A DNA stretch of 64,000 nucleotides, taken from assembly GCA_965267605.1 (NCBI GenBank), contig OZ254088.1:1984001-2048000 (forward strand). Direction: 5' to 3'. Source of the DNA: G965267605 sp965267605. Lineage in GTDB: Bacteria > Bacteroidota > Bacteroidia > Flavobacteriales_E > Vicingaceae. The notes beneath the pieces were generated by a model. That model searched no databases, was not told where the DNA came from, and saw only the letters and a list, made by a program, of their open reading frames with translations. The translations under genes and the position numbers were made by a program. Below, one piece after another: positions 53,075 to 60,883 of the stretch; positions within the stretch are counted from its first letter, which is position 1; every line of letters starts with the position of its first letter.

Positions 53075-55123
53075 ATGAAAATCAAGAATTACGCACAAGG
53101 AAGTTGGATTGAAGGTGATGGAGATGGACAAGCTTTGTTCAATGCCATCACAGGTGAACAGATCGGGGTAGCCTCAAGTGATGGGCTGGACTTCGATGCG
53201 ATGATGAAATATGCACGCGAAGTAGGTGGACCCCCACTGGCTAAAATGACCTTCCCTGAACGAGGCCGGATGCTGAAAGCACTTGCCTTACATCTGATGA
53301 GCAAGAAGGAAGTTTTCTATCAACTCAGTGCAGCAACCGGTGCAACGAAGGCAGATTCCTGGATCGACATCGAAGGGGGAATTGGAAACCTGTTCGCCAA
53401 CGCAAGTCTGAGAAGACAATTCCCAGATTCTCCCTTTCACGTAGATGGTGTTGCAGCTCCGCTTTCAAGAGAAGGATCCTTCATTGGGCACCACATCATG
53501 GTTCCTAAAGAGGGTGTTGCCATTCACATCAATGCGTACAATTTTCCCATCTGGGGAATGTTGGAAAAGGTGGCGGTAAACTGGATGGCGGGAGTTCCTG
53601 CTATAGTAAAGCCCGCAACCGTTACGAGTTTCCTAACGGAACTCATGGTCAAAGAAATCATTGATTCCGGAATACTACCTGAGGGAGCACTACAAGTGAT
53701 CTGTGGCTCTGCAAGGGGAATTCTCGATCACGTTACCAGTCAGGACGTGGTTACGTTCACAGGTTCAGCCCATACTGGAAGAATGCTGAAAGGGCATGAA
53801 AGAATTTTAGACGAAGCAGTCCCTTTCAATATGGAAGCCGACTCATTGAACGCTTCAATTCTTGGCGCAGATGCCAAGCCTGGAACCGAAGAATTTGATC
53901 TGTTCATCAAAGAAGTACGAAAAGAGATAACCGTCAAAGCTGGTCAAAAGTGTACGGCTGTAAGGCGCATAATTGTTCCTGAAGATCTTCTCGAAGACGT
54001 TCAGATTGCATTAGGTAAAGCGCTGGATAAAACGGTTGTAGGCGATCCTTCGGTTGAGGGTGTGCGCATGGGGGCCCTTGCTGGCACTTCACAACGTGAT
54101 GAGGTAGTTGAGAAAGTTCAGCAGTTGGCAGGCTCGCAGGAAATCGTTTATGGCGACCTGGAGAATTTCGAGGTAACTGGCGCAGATAAGGAGAAAGGTG
54201 CATTTATGTCACCAATCCTGTTCAGAAACGATAACCCATTTGAGAATACGGATTGTCATAATGTGGAAGCATTTGGTCCAGTATCAACCATCATGCCTTA
54301 CAAAGACATCAACGAAGCCATTGAACTGGCGAAGATGGGTAAGGGTTCGTTGGTAAGTTCTATCGTAACAGCTGACAACAATATTGCCACGGAATATGTG
54401 ATGGGTGCTGCAAGCATGCACGGTAGGATACTTGTGTTGAACAAAGACTGTGCAAAAGAAAGTACAGGGCACGGATCACCGATGCCATTGCTTACACATG
54501 GCGGACCTGGTCGTGCTGGAGGTGGTGAAGAAATGGGTGGAATGCGAGGTGTGCTTCATTACATGCAGCGCACAGCGATCCAGGGTCACCCAACAACGCT
54601 TACCAAGATCACCAGACAATACCAATATGGTGCTGAACAACCTGAGGCCAATCCTCATGTATTTAGAAAGCACTTCGAGGAATTGGAGATTGGCGAGACC
54701 GTATTCACGCATAAGCACACCGTGACCGAAGCAGATATCGTGAACTTCGCGAATGTATCTGGAGACAACTTCTACGCACACATGGATGTGACCAGCCTGG
54801 ATGGGACAATATTCGAGCAAAGGGTAGCACATGGATACTTTGTTCTTTCAAAAGCAGCTGGACTATTTGTTGATCCAATCAAAGGGCCGGTACTGCTCAA
54901 CTATGGAATTGACGAAGCACGCTTTACGAAACCAGTATATCCGGGAGCAACAATTGGAGTGAGATTCACCGTGAAGGAGAAAATGGATCAGGAAAAGAGG
55001 GACGAAGAAGACATTGCAAAAGGCATTGTAAAATTCCTCGTGGATGTCTATGATGAAGAAGGCGAAACGGTCGCGCTGGCTACAATCCTTACGATGGTCA
55101 GGAAAATAGATCAGTCGCAATGA
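53075..55123 (+). CDS. paaZ: PaaZ-like bifunctional aldehyde dehydrogenase/MaoC hydratase
   Basis: A 682-residue fusion of normal PaaZ length. Residues about 1-520 are an aldehyde dehydrogenase: general base Glu in FNMEADSLN and nucleophile Cys in KAGQKCTAVRR. The end (about 540-680) is a MaoC-like hydratase with VSGDNFYAHMD, the Asp/His pair of the catalytic motif. PaaZ opens the oxepin-CoA ring and oxidises the resulting semialdehyde in phenylacetate catabolism. Adjacent hydratase and ABM genes, PaaJ-like and PaaY-like genes support this. A strong ribosome site precedes it and the next gene overlaps its stop by 4 nt (ATGA). Confidence 0.93.
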   Translation: MKIKNYAQGSWIEGDGDGQALFNAITGEQIGVASSDGLDFDAMMKYAREVGGPPLAKMTFPERGRMLKALALHLMSKKEVFYQLSAATGATKADSWIDIEGGIGNLFANASLRRQFPDSPFHVDGVAAPLSREGSFIGHHIMVPKEGVAIHINAYNFPIWGMLEKVAVNWMAGVPAIVKPATVTSFLTELMVKEIIDSGILPEGALQVICGSARGILDHVTSQDVVTFTGSAHTGRMLKGHERILDEAVPFNMEADSLNASILGADAKPGTEEFDLFIKEVRKEITVKAGQKCTAVRRIIVPEDLLEDVQIALGKALDKTVVGDPSVEGVRMGALAGTSQRDEVVEKVQQLAGSQEIVYGDLENFEVTGADKEKGAFMSPILFRNDNPFENTDCHNVEAFGPVSTIMPYKDINEAIELAKMGKGSLVSSIVTADNNIATEYVMGAASMHGRILVLNKDCAKESTGHGSPMPLLTHGGPGRAGGGEEMGGMRGVLHYMQRTAIQGHPTTLTKITRQYQYGAEQPEANPHVFRKHFEELEIGETVFTHKHTVTEADIVNFANVSGDNFYAHMDVTSLDGTIFEQRVAHGYFVLSKAAGLFVDPIKGPVLLNYGIDEARFTKPVYPGATIGVRFTVKEKMDQEKRDEEDIAKGIVKFLVDVYDEEGETVALATILTMVRKIDQSQ

Positions 55124-55443
55124 TAAAGTCGTTTGAGCCTCCTTACTACGCAGTTATCTTCACTAGCTACAAACAGGAGCCAGTCCCTGAAGAATACAAC
55201 CTGATGAACGATCGGACTTTTGAAGAAGTGGAAAAGATTGATGGGTTCCTTGGCTACGATGCCGGGAGCGATGAGGATGGCTTCGGTTTCAATATTTCCT
55301 ATTGGCGTGATGAGGAAGCCATCAAAGAGTGGCGAGAAAATGTGCTCCATAAAGAAGCGCAGCGTATGGGAATCGAGAACTGGTACAAATCGTATGGAAT
55401 CAAGATCTGTAAGGTGGAATCAGATCGCAAGTTTGAAAGATAA
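55120..55443 (+). CDS. Antibiotic-biosynthesis-monooxygenase (ABM)-fold protein
   Basis: A 107-residue protein with the small dimeric alpha/beta barrel pattern: YYAVIFTSYK, then FEEVEKIDGFLGYDAG, and ISYWRDEEAIKEWRENVLHKEAQRMG, a typical ABM end. Such domains act on quinone-like or haem substrates or have only structural roles. It is coupled to paaZ by an ATGA overlap and sits 2 nt before the hydratase gene, so it probably belongs to the same pathway, perhaps detoxifying an intermediate. This is inferred. Confidence 0.85.
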   Translation: MIKSFEPPYYAVIFTSYKQEPVPEEYNLMNDRTFEEVEKIDGFLGYDAGSDEDGFGFNISYWRDEEAIKEWRENVLHKEAQRMGIENWYKSYGIKICKVESDRKFER

Positions 55444-55445
55444 TT

Positions 55446-56225
55446 ATGGAAGCAAGCAACGCAGTAGATCAGGGTGATGTAGTTTTTGAAATTGATGACC
55501 GTGGAGTAGCTACGGTAGAGTTCTCACATCCTTTGAGTAATTCCCTGCCGGGAAGGGTACTCACCAAACTGGCCAACACGATTACAGAATTGGGAGAAAA
55601 CCAGGATGTAATATTGATCATCATGCGATCCGCAGGTGAAAGAGCCTTCTGTGCAGGAGCCAGTTTTGATGAGTTGATCTCCATTAACGACTTAGACACA
55701 GGTAAGAAGTTCTTCTCAGGTTTTGCCAATGTGATCAACGCGTGCCGAAAATGTCCGAAACTGATCATAGGCCGTGTGCAAGGAAAAGCTGTTGGCGGGG
55801 GTGTTGGTATGGCAAGTGCGGTAGATTACTGCTTTGCTACCAAATTCGCTGCCGTTAAATTGAGCGAACTGGCCGTGGGAATAGGCCCGTTCGTTGTGGG
55901 TCCCGCTGTAGAAAGAAAGATCGGAACCTCAGCCATGTCTCAATTGGCCATTGACGCTACCGAGTGGCGTTCCGCTGAATGGGCACAGGAGAAAGGCCTC
56001 TATGCCGGTGTTTACGATTCCGCTGAAGAAATGGATGAAGCCATTGCAACCCTGGCAGAAAAGCTTTCCAAATCGAATCCGGAAGCCATGAGATTGCTCA
56101 AGAAGATCTTCTGGGAAGGAACAGAACACTGGGATGACTTGCTGTCAGAACGCGCGGCAATGAGTGGGCAACTGGTCCTATCTGATTTCACCAAGAACGC
56201 AATCAACGCGTTCAAGAAAAACTAG
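55446..56225 (+). CDS. Enoyl-CoA hydratase/isomerase-family protein (PaaF/PaaG-like)
   Basis: A 259-residue crotonase-fold protein. The oxyanion-hole segments are AFCAGASFDELI and QGKAVGGGVGMASAVDYCFA, both in place. The catalytic Glu region is VKLSELAVGIGPF, with Ser-Glu where Pro-Glu is common. The family also includes PaaF hydratases and PaaG isomerases, and the final assignment needs phylogeny. Its place after paaZ and the ABM gene makes a phenylacetate role likely. The stop abuts the convergent LptF/G gene. Confidence 0.87.
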   Translation: MEASNAVDQGDVVFEIDDRGVATVEFSHPLSNSLPGRVLTKLANTITELGENQDVILIIMRSAGERAFCAGASFDELISINDLDTGKKFFSGFANVINACRKCPKLIIGRVQGKAVGGGVGMASAVDYCFATKFAAVKLSELAVGIGPFVVGPAVERKIGTSAMSQLAIDATEWRSAEWAQEKGLYAGVYDSAEEMDEAIATLAEKLSKSNPEAMRLLKKIFWEGTEHWDDLLSERAAMSGQLVLSDFTKNAINAFKKN

Positions 56226-57308
56226 TTACTTCGGTGTAAAACGGAGTAGAATCACCCCCAGAATTCCAAAGATCACGTTGGGTAGCCATACAGATATGGC
56301 CGCTGGCCAACCTGCATTTGTAGAAAAGGTAAAAGCGATTTTCTGAAACAGGATAAAACATCCGCAAATCGCCAGTCCCAAAAATATGTGAAGCCCAATC
56401 CCTCCCCTCACCTTTCTACTGGCAATAGCTACACCGATAAGCGTGAGAATGAATGCACTAAACGGCATCGCAATCCTGTTCCACATCTCCAATTCGTGAT
56501 GAACAACAAAAGTTGATCCCTTAGCCTTCAGGTCACGAATGTGCTGTCGCAACTCAAAGTAATTCATAGACTCCACCACGTTCTGTCGTTTACCCAGATC
56601 GTCTGGTCGGAAGTTAATCACAGTATCCATTTCATTGCCTCTCACGATCACCTCACCGCTGTCTTTGATTGTTCGCATTACGTAATTCTGTACATGCCAA
56701 ACACCAGTTACACTATCGTACCTGGCAAAGTCGGATGTAATTTTTGACCTCAACTCTCCATCCCGGATATCCTCAATTGAGAATTTATATCCAATACCTG
56801 TGTGGTTATTCAGTTCTGAAAAATAGATGTAAGTGTGCCCATCCAGCTTGAGGTGAATGTTCTTGTCCATGTTTCTGAACTTCCTTCCCCAGATATACTT
56901 ATCCTCAAACTCCAGTCGGGTTTTGTTCCCTTCGGGAATGGTAAAATTCATCAGGATGAAAGATCCGATCGTAAGCAACGTAGCGCACGCCAAATAAGGC
57001 ACAAGCATTCTCCAGAAGCTCACACCAGATGCCAGAATAGCTACAATCTCGGTACGAAAGGCCATCCTGCTTGTGAAGTACAGAACACTAATAAAGATGA
57101 TCAGGGGACTGAGTAAGATCATCAGGTGTGGAACGAAGTTTACATAGTAATCCAGCACCACAGCACTAAAGGGCGCGTCCTTTTCAAGGAAATCATCAAT
57201 CTTTTCAGATATGTCAAAAACTATGGTGATAGCTGAAAGGATCAGTATCATGAAGAAAAAAGTTCCAAGGAACTTTCTGGCGATATAGATATCCAGCTTT
57301 CTAAACAT
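56226..57308 (-). CDS. LptF/LptG-family lipopolysaccharide export permease
   Basis: A 360-residue inner-membrane protein with six helices, three on each side of a large periplasmic domain (about 115-260), the YjgP/YjgQ layout. The start (FRKLDIYIARKFLGTFFFMILILSAITIVFDI) and the end (GIGLHIFLGLAICGCFILFQKIAFTFS) match the family. It should act with LptB to pull lipopolysaccharide from the inner membrane. The start overlaps the tgt stop by 1 nt (TAATG), a common Bacteroidota arrangement. Whether it is LptF or LptG cannot be decided here. Confidence 0.88.
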   Translation of the reverse strand: MFRKLDIYIARKFLGTFFFMILILSAITIVFDISEKIDDFLEKDAPFSAVVLDYYVNFVPHLMILLSPLIIFISVLYFTSRMAFRTEIVAILASGVSFWRMLVPYLACATLLTIGSFILMNFTIPEGNKTRLEFEDKYIWGRKFRNMDKNIHLKLDGHTYIYFSELNNHTGIGYKFSIEDIRDGELRSKITSDFARYDSVTGVWHVQNYVMRTIKDSGEVIVRGNEMDTVINFRPDDLGKRQNVVESMNYFELRQHIRDLKAKGSTFVVHHELEMWNRIAMPFSAFILTLIGVAIASRKVRGGIGLHIFLGLAICGCFILFQKIAFTFSTNAGWPAAISVWLPNVIFGILGVILLRFTPK

Positions 57309-58438
57309 TACAACCTATTGGTAAGCTTTGGAATCATCTGTGATTTCCACTCTGAGAAATCTCCATCGATGATGTGAACCCGAGCTTGCCTCACCAGCTC
57401 AAGGTAGAACGCCAGGTTATGAATACTACAAATCTGAGCAGCAAGCATCTCTTTGGAAATCGTCAGATGCCGTACATACGCCTTAGAATATGCCTGATCC
57501 ACATAACTTGTTCCCGAAGGGTCTAGTGGTGAAAGGTCATCCTTCCACTTCTCATTTCTGATATTGACAATTCCTTCCATGGTGAAGATCATGCCGTTGC
57601 GCCCATTTCTTGTTGGCATCACGCAATCGAACATATCTATACCCAAACTGATGTTTTCGAGGATATTTGCAGGCGTTCCAACACCCATCAGATAACGTGG
57701 TTTATCGTGTGGAAGTATATCGCAAACCACCTCACACATCTCATACATCTCCTCATCCGGCTCACCTACTGACAGACCACCTATTGCATTTCCGAAACAA
57801 TCTTTAGAGGCGATCACTTCTGCGCTTTCCTTTCTTAAGTCGGTATAGGTGCTCCCCTGCACAATTGGAAATAAGACCTGCTCGTAGCCGTACTTGCCCC
57901 CGGTAGCATCCATTTGAGCTATACAACGATCTAACCATCGATGGGTCATCTGCATAGATCGCTGCGCATAGTCTTTCTCACAAGGATAAGGCGTACACTC
58001 ATCAAAGGCCATGATGATATCCGCTCCAATGCTTCTTTGAATATCAATAGCATACTCAGGAGTGAAGAACAGCTTGGATCCATCGATATGCGAAGAGAAC
58101 TTCACACCTTCTTCGGTAATCTTCCTTCTGTCAGCCAGACTGTACACCTGGTAGCCACCACTATCTGTAAGGATGGGCCTCTTCCAATTGATGAACTGAT
58201 GCAGCCCTCCTGCTTTCTCGATCAGATCCAAACCGGGCCGCAGAAACAAATGGTAAGTATTGCCTAAAATGATTTGAGCCTTGATGTCCTCTTCTATCTC
58301 CCTTTGGTGTACTCCCTTTACAGTACCCGCTGTACCAACCGGCATAAAGATGGGCGTCTCTATGGTTCCGTGATCGGTTTCAAGGGTTCCAGCTCTTGCT
58401 TTGCTGCCCTTATCCACATGTAACAGGCTAAACTTCAT
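57308..58438 (-). CDS. tgt: Queuine/preQ1 tRNA-guanine transglycosylase (zinc-cysteine-less)
   Basis: A 376-residue enzyme from ATG 58438 (MKFSLLHVDKGSKARAG); two extra codons upstream are possible. It swaps guanine 34 in GUN-anticodon tRNAs for preQ1. GTAGTVKGV and the nucleophile region LTDSGGYQVYSL are present, as is FDECTPYP. In the C-terminal zinc site the usual CxCxxC is replaced: the matching place reads GTSYVD, with no Cys, although the fourth ligand His (SIHN) remains. The zinc site therefore seems lost. Overlaps lptF/G by 1 nt. The -7 box is in the 58465 region. Confidence 0.93.
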   Translation of the reverse strand: MKFSLLHVDKGSKARAGTLETDHGTIETPIFMPVGTAGTVKGVHQREIEEDIKAQIILGNTYHLFLRPGLDLIEKAGGLHQFINWKRPILTDSGGYQVYSLADRRKITEEGVKFSSHIDGSKLFFTPEYAIDIQRSIGADIIMAFDECTPYPCEKDYAQRSMQMTHRWLDRCIAQMDATGGKYGYEQVLFPIVQGSTYTDLRKESAEVIASKDCFGNAIGGLSVGEPDEEMYEMCEVVCDILPHDKPRYLMGVGTPANILENISLGIDMFDCVMPTRNGRNGMIFTMEGIVNIRNEKWKDDLSPLDPSGTSYVDQAYSKAYVRHLTISKEMLAAQICSIHNLAFYLELVRQARVHIIDGDFSEWKSQMIPKLTNRL

Positions 58439-58464
58439 CAACACAGCGTGTTCATAAAACGGCT

Positions 58465-58472
58465 AAATATAG
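58465..58472 (-). promoter_or_regulatory. Predicted -7 box of tgt
   Basis: On the minus strand TATATTTA fits TAnnTTTR, about 26 nt before the tgt ATG. It is embedded in the inverted repeat GGCTAAATATAGCC (58461-58474), which may be an operator. Confidence 0.4.
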
Positions 58473-58495
58473 CCAATTGCCCCCCAAAAGAATGG

Positions 58496-58503
58496 TAGAT
58501 TTG
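58496..58503 (+). promoter_or_regulatory. Predicted -7 box, leaderless
   Basis: TAGATTTG is an exact TAnnTTTG match ending 3 nt before the ATG at 58507, which supports this start over the longer frame from 58477. A TTG lies 16 nt upstream of the box, shorter than the usual 19. Confidence 0.45.
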
Positions 58504-58506
58504 AGT

Positions 58507-59664
58507 ATGCGCGTACCAAACTACTTGTTTGATATACCGCCAATTGACGGATGGGAAGTCGTTTTCTATGCTTTCTGTTTTGCCGCTCTTGTACAACTCA
58601 TCTTCATCATTTTCATTTTCACCAGGGTGGGTTTTCATAAAAGGAAAAATGGAAAACCAACCAGTCATGCGGTCCATGAACCGGTTTCCGTGGTAATCTG
58701 TGCACGAAACGAAAGAGCAAACCTCCTGGAGTTTCTTCCTGCTGTGCTGCATCAGGATTACCCGGATTTCGAAGTCGTTGTTGTAAATGATGCTTCCTCA
58801 GACGACACCATTGATGTGTTGAGGGCATATGAACATCAGTACCCCCATCTGAGCGTAAAGCACATCAAAGAAAATGAGCGTTTTTACTATTCGAAGAAAT
58901 ATGCCCTTACCATCGGTATCAAAGCGGCCAAAAACGATATTGTATTGCTTACCGATGCCGATTGCAAGCCGTCTTCCCCACAATGGATCAGGGAAATGGT
59001 GGCGTCTCTTCATCAAGGAAAGAGCATAGTGTTAGGTTATGGTGCGCACATGAAGACCAAAGGCTTGCTGAACAAGATCATCCGTTACGACACATTCTAT
59101 ACGGGCGTACAATACCTTTCGCTTTGCAAAAGCGGACTACCGTACATGGGGGTTGGACGCAACCTCGCCTATCGTAAGGAATTGTTCTTCGAGAACTCGG
59201 GGTTTGCATCGCACCAACACATTCAGTCCGGAGATGATGATCTGTTCATCAATGAAGTGGCGGATAAAAAGAACACTACTATAGAGATCTCGGATGAGGC
59301 AAGAACCATTTCCATTCCGCACCAGAGTTTTCGCTCGTGGTTCAGACAGAAGAGAAGACACCTAACCACTGGTCCACATTACAAAGCCAGAGATAAATTT
59401 GTATTAGGCAGCTGGATCACTTCACAAATCATGTTCTGGATATTGGGTATCGCACTGTTGGTCGTTCAACACAGGCTTGAATTGGTTGCTATCATACTGG
59501 GTACCAGATGCCTTCTACAACTGGTAACTTTCACGCTAGCTACACGTAAAATCGGTGGGCGTGACCTGGTTCTTCTGGCCCCATTGCTGGAGATATTTTT
59601 CATTATATTCAACCCGGTCATCGTTCTCTCAAATACGTTGGTCAAAGACAAATCATGGCGGTAG
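58507..59664 (+). CDS. Membrane-anchored glycosyltransferase family 2
   Basis: A protein of about 385 residues. The frame is open from 58477, but an exact -7 box ends 3 nt before 58507. A membrane helix (EVVFYAFCFAALVQLIFIIFIF) precedes a GT-A domain: VSVVICARNERANL, VVVNDASSDDT, LTDADCKPSS (DXD-like) and, downstream, SGDDDLFINEV and a basic SWFRQKRRHLTTG matching the Q/RxxRW end of processive GT2 enzymes. Two or more helices follow. Likely adds sugars to a lipid or polysaccharide at the inner membrane; the sugar is unknown. The sigma-factor gene overlaps its end by 10 nt. Confidence 0.88.
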   Translation: MRVPNYLFDIPPIDGWEVVFYAFCFAALVQLIFIIFIFTRVGFHKRKNGKPTSHAVHEPVSVVICARNERANLLEFLPAVLHQDYPDFEVVVVNDASSDDTIDVLRAYEHQYPHLSVKHIKENERFYYSKKYALTIGIKAAKNDIVLLTDADCKPSSPQWIREMVASLHQGKSIVLGYGAHMKTKGLLNKIIRYDTFYTGVQYLSLCKSGLPYMGVGRNLAYRKELFFENSGFASHQHIQSGDDDLFINEVADKKNTTIEISDEARTISIPHQSFRSWFRQKRRHLTTGPHYKARDKFVLGSWITSQIMFWILGIALLVVQHRLELVAIILGTRCLLQLVTFTLATRKIGGRDLVLLAPLLEIFFIIFNPVIVLSNTLVKDKSWR

Positions 59665-60260
59665 GCGACAACCTTTCGAATAAGGGAAAAGAGGATCTGG
59701 AATTGGTGAATTCCGCACTTAAAGGCGATCAACTCGCTTATGCCAAGCTCATGAAGAAGTACCGCGATTCCATTTATTTTATGATGGTTAAGATGGTAAA
59801 CAACACGGATGATGCTGATGATCTCACCATCGAAGCATTTGGAAAGGCATTTAACCGACTACACCAGTACACACCTAACTATGCGTTCTCAACGTGGTTG
59901 TTCAAGATTGCAAGTAACAACTGCATCGACTTCATCAGAAAGAAGAAGATGAGTACCATGTCCATCGATCAACCTGTATCGGATGACGATGGTGGTGAAA
60001 TGAGAATTGACGTAAAATCGCAACAGCTCGATCCAGAAGAGAAAGTGATCCGCAAGCAGAAAATTCGCCTGATGCGTAAACTCGTGGATAAGCTGAAACC
60101 TCGTTATAAGGAACTCGTTGTGCTTCGGTACTTCAAGGAGTACTCTTACGAGGAGATTGCAAAGGAACTTGATATCCCACTGGGAACTGTTAAGGCCCAG
60201 CTTTACAGAGCCAGGGAGGCACTTTACAACCTGATCAAAGATTCCAAGGATAAGATCTAG
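59655..60260 (+). CDS. ECF-type RNA polymerase sigma factor
   Basis: A 201-residue sigma factor. Region 2 (YAKLMKKYRDSIYFMMVKMVNNTDDADDLTIEAFGKAFNRLHQY) and region 4 (LKPRYKELVVLRYFKEYSYEEIAKELDIPLGTVKAQLYRARE) are complete, linked by a polar segment. No anti-sigma gene is adjacent, unlike many Bacteroidota ECF pairs. It sits between a glycosyltransferase gene (10-nt overlap) and rsmG (2 nt gap), so it is probably in a housekeeping transcript. Regulon unknown. Confidence 0.92.
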   Translation: MAVGDNLSNKGKEDLELVNSALKGDQLAYAKLMKKYRDSIYFMMVKMVNNTDDADDLTIEAFGKAFNRLHQYTPNYAFSTWLFKIASNNCIDFIRKKKMSTMSIDQPVSDDDGGEMRIDVKSQQLDPEEKVIRKQKIRLMRKLVDKLKPRYKELVVLRYFKEYSYEEIAKELDIPLGTVKAQLYRAREALYNLIKDSKDKI

Positions 60261-60262
60261 AT

Positions 60263-60883
60263 ATGGATAGCAATATCCTGTATCATTATTTCCCTCAACT
60301 TAACGAAGAACAAAGGAACAAGTTCGACCAACTTGGCGCCTTGTACAAACGTTTAAACGAAGGGGTAAACGTAATCTCAAGGAAAGACATAGATGAGCTC
60401 TACGAGCGCCATGTGTTACATTCTCTGGCCTTGGCAATGGCAATGGACCTAACCGACAACCAAACAGTGCTTGATGTTGGCAGCGGTGGAGGATTTCCAG
60501 GAATTCCATTGGCCATCTATTTCCCAAACGTTCATTTCACGTTGGTAGATTCCATTAGAAAGAAAACCGAAGTGATCCAGGAAGTTGCAACAGAACTAAA
60601 GCTTGACAATGTTACTGTGATCAACGAGCGAATGGAAAAGGTCAAGGATCAATTTGATTTCATTACCGCACGCGCAGTGGCAAGAACCAAGAAATTGCTT
60701 TCGCTTACCAGAGGATTACTTAAGCCGAAAGGAGGTGATCTCTATAGATACTACCTTCTAAAAGGAGGCGATTTAAAGGAAGAGCTGGGAGAAGTAGGCA
60801 AAGCGCACGATGCTATTCCCATTTCCAATTGGTTTCAGGAATCATTTTTCGAAACAAAGAAGGTAGTAATGGTGGCTAGTTAA
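60263..60883 (+). CDS. rsmG: 16S rRNA (guanine-527-N7)-methyltransferase RsmG
   Basis: A 206-residue methyltransferase of normal length. LNVISRKDIDELYERHVLHSLAL is the conserved N-terminal motif and LDVGSGGGFPGIPLAIYFP the SAM-binding glycine loop; DFITARAVA follows. The enzyme methylates G527 of 16S rRNA, next to the streptomycin site. Its 3' end overlaps the convergent MsbA-like gene by 8 nt. Confidence 0.95.
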   Translation: MDSNILYHYFPQLNEEQRNKFDQLGALYKRLNEGVNVISRKDIDELYERHVLHSLALAMAMDLTDNQTVLDVGSGGGFPGIPLAIYFPNVHFTLVDSIRKKTEVIQEVATELKLDNVTVINERMEKVKDQFDFITARAVARTKKLLSLTRGLLKPKGGDLYRYYLLKGGDLKEELGEVGKAHDAIPISNWFQESFFETKKVVMVAS

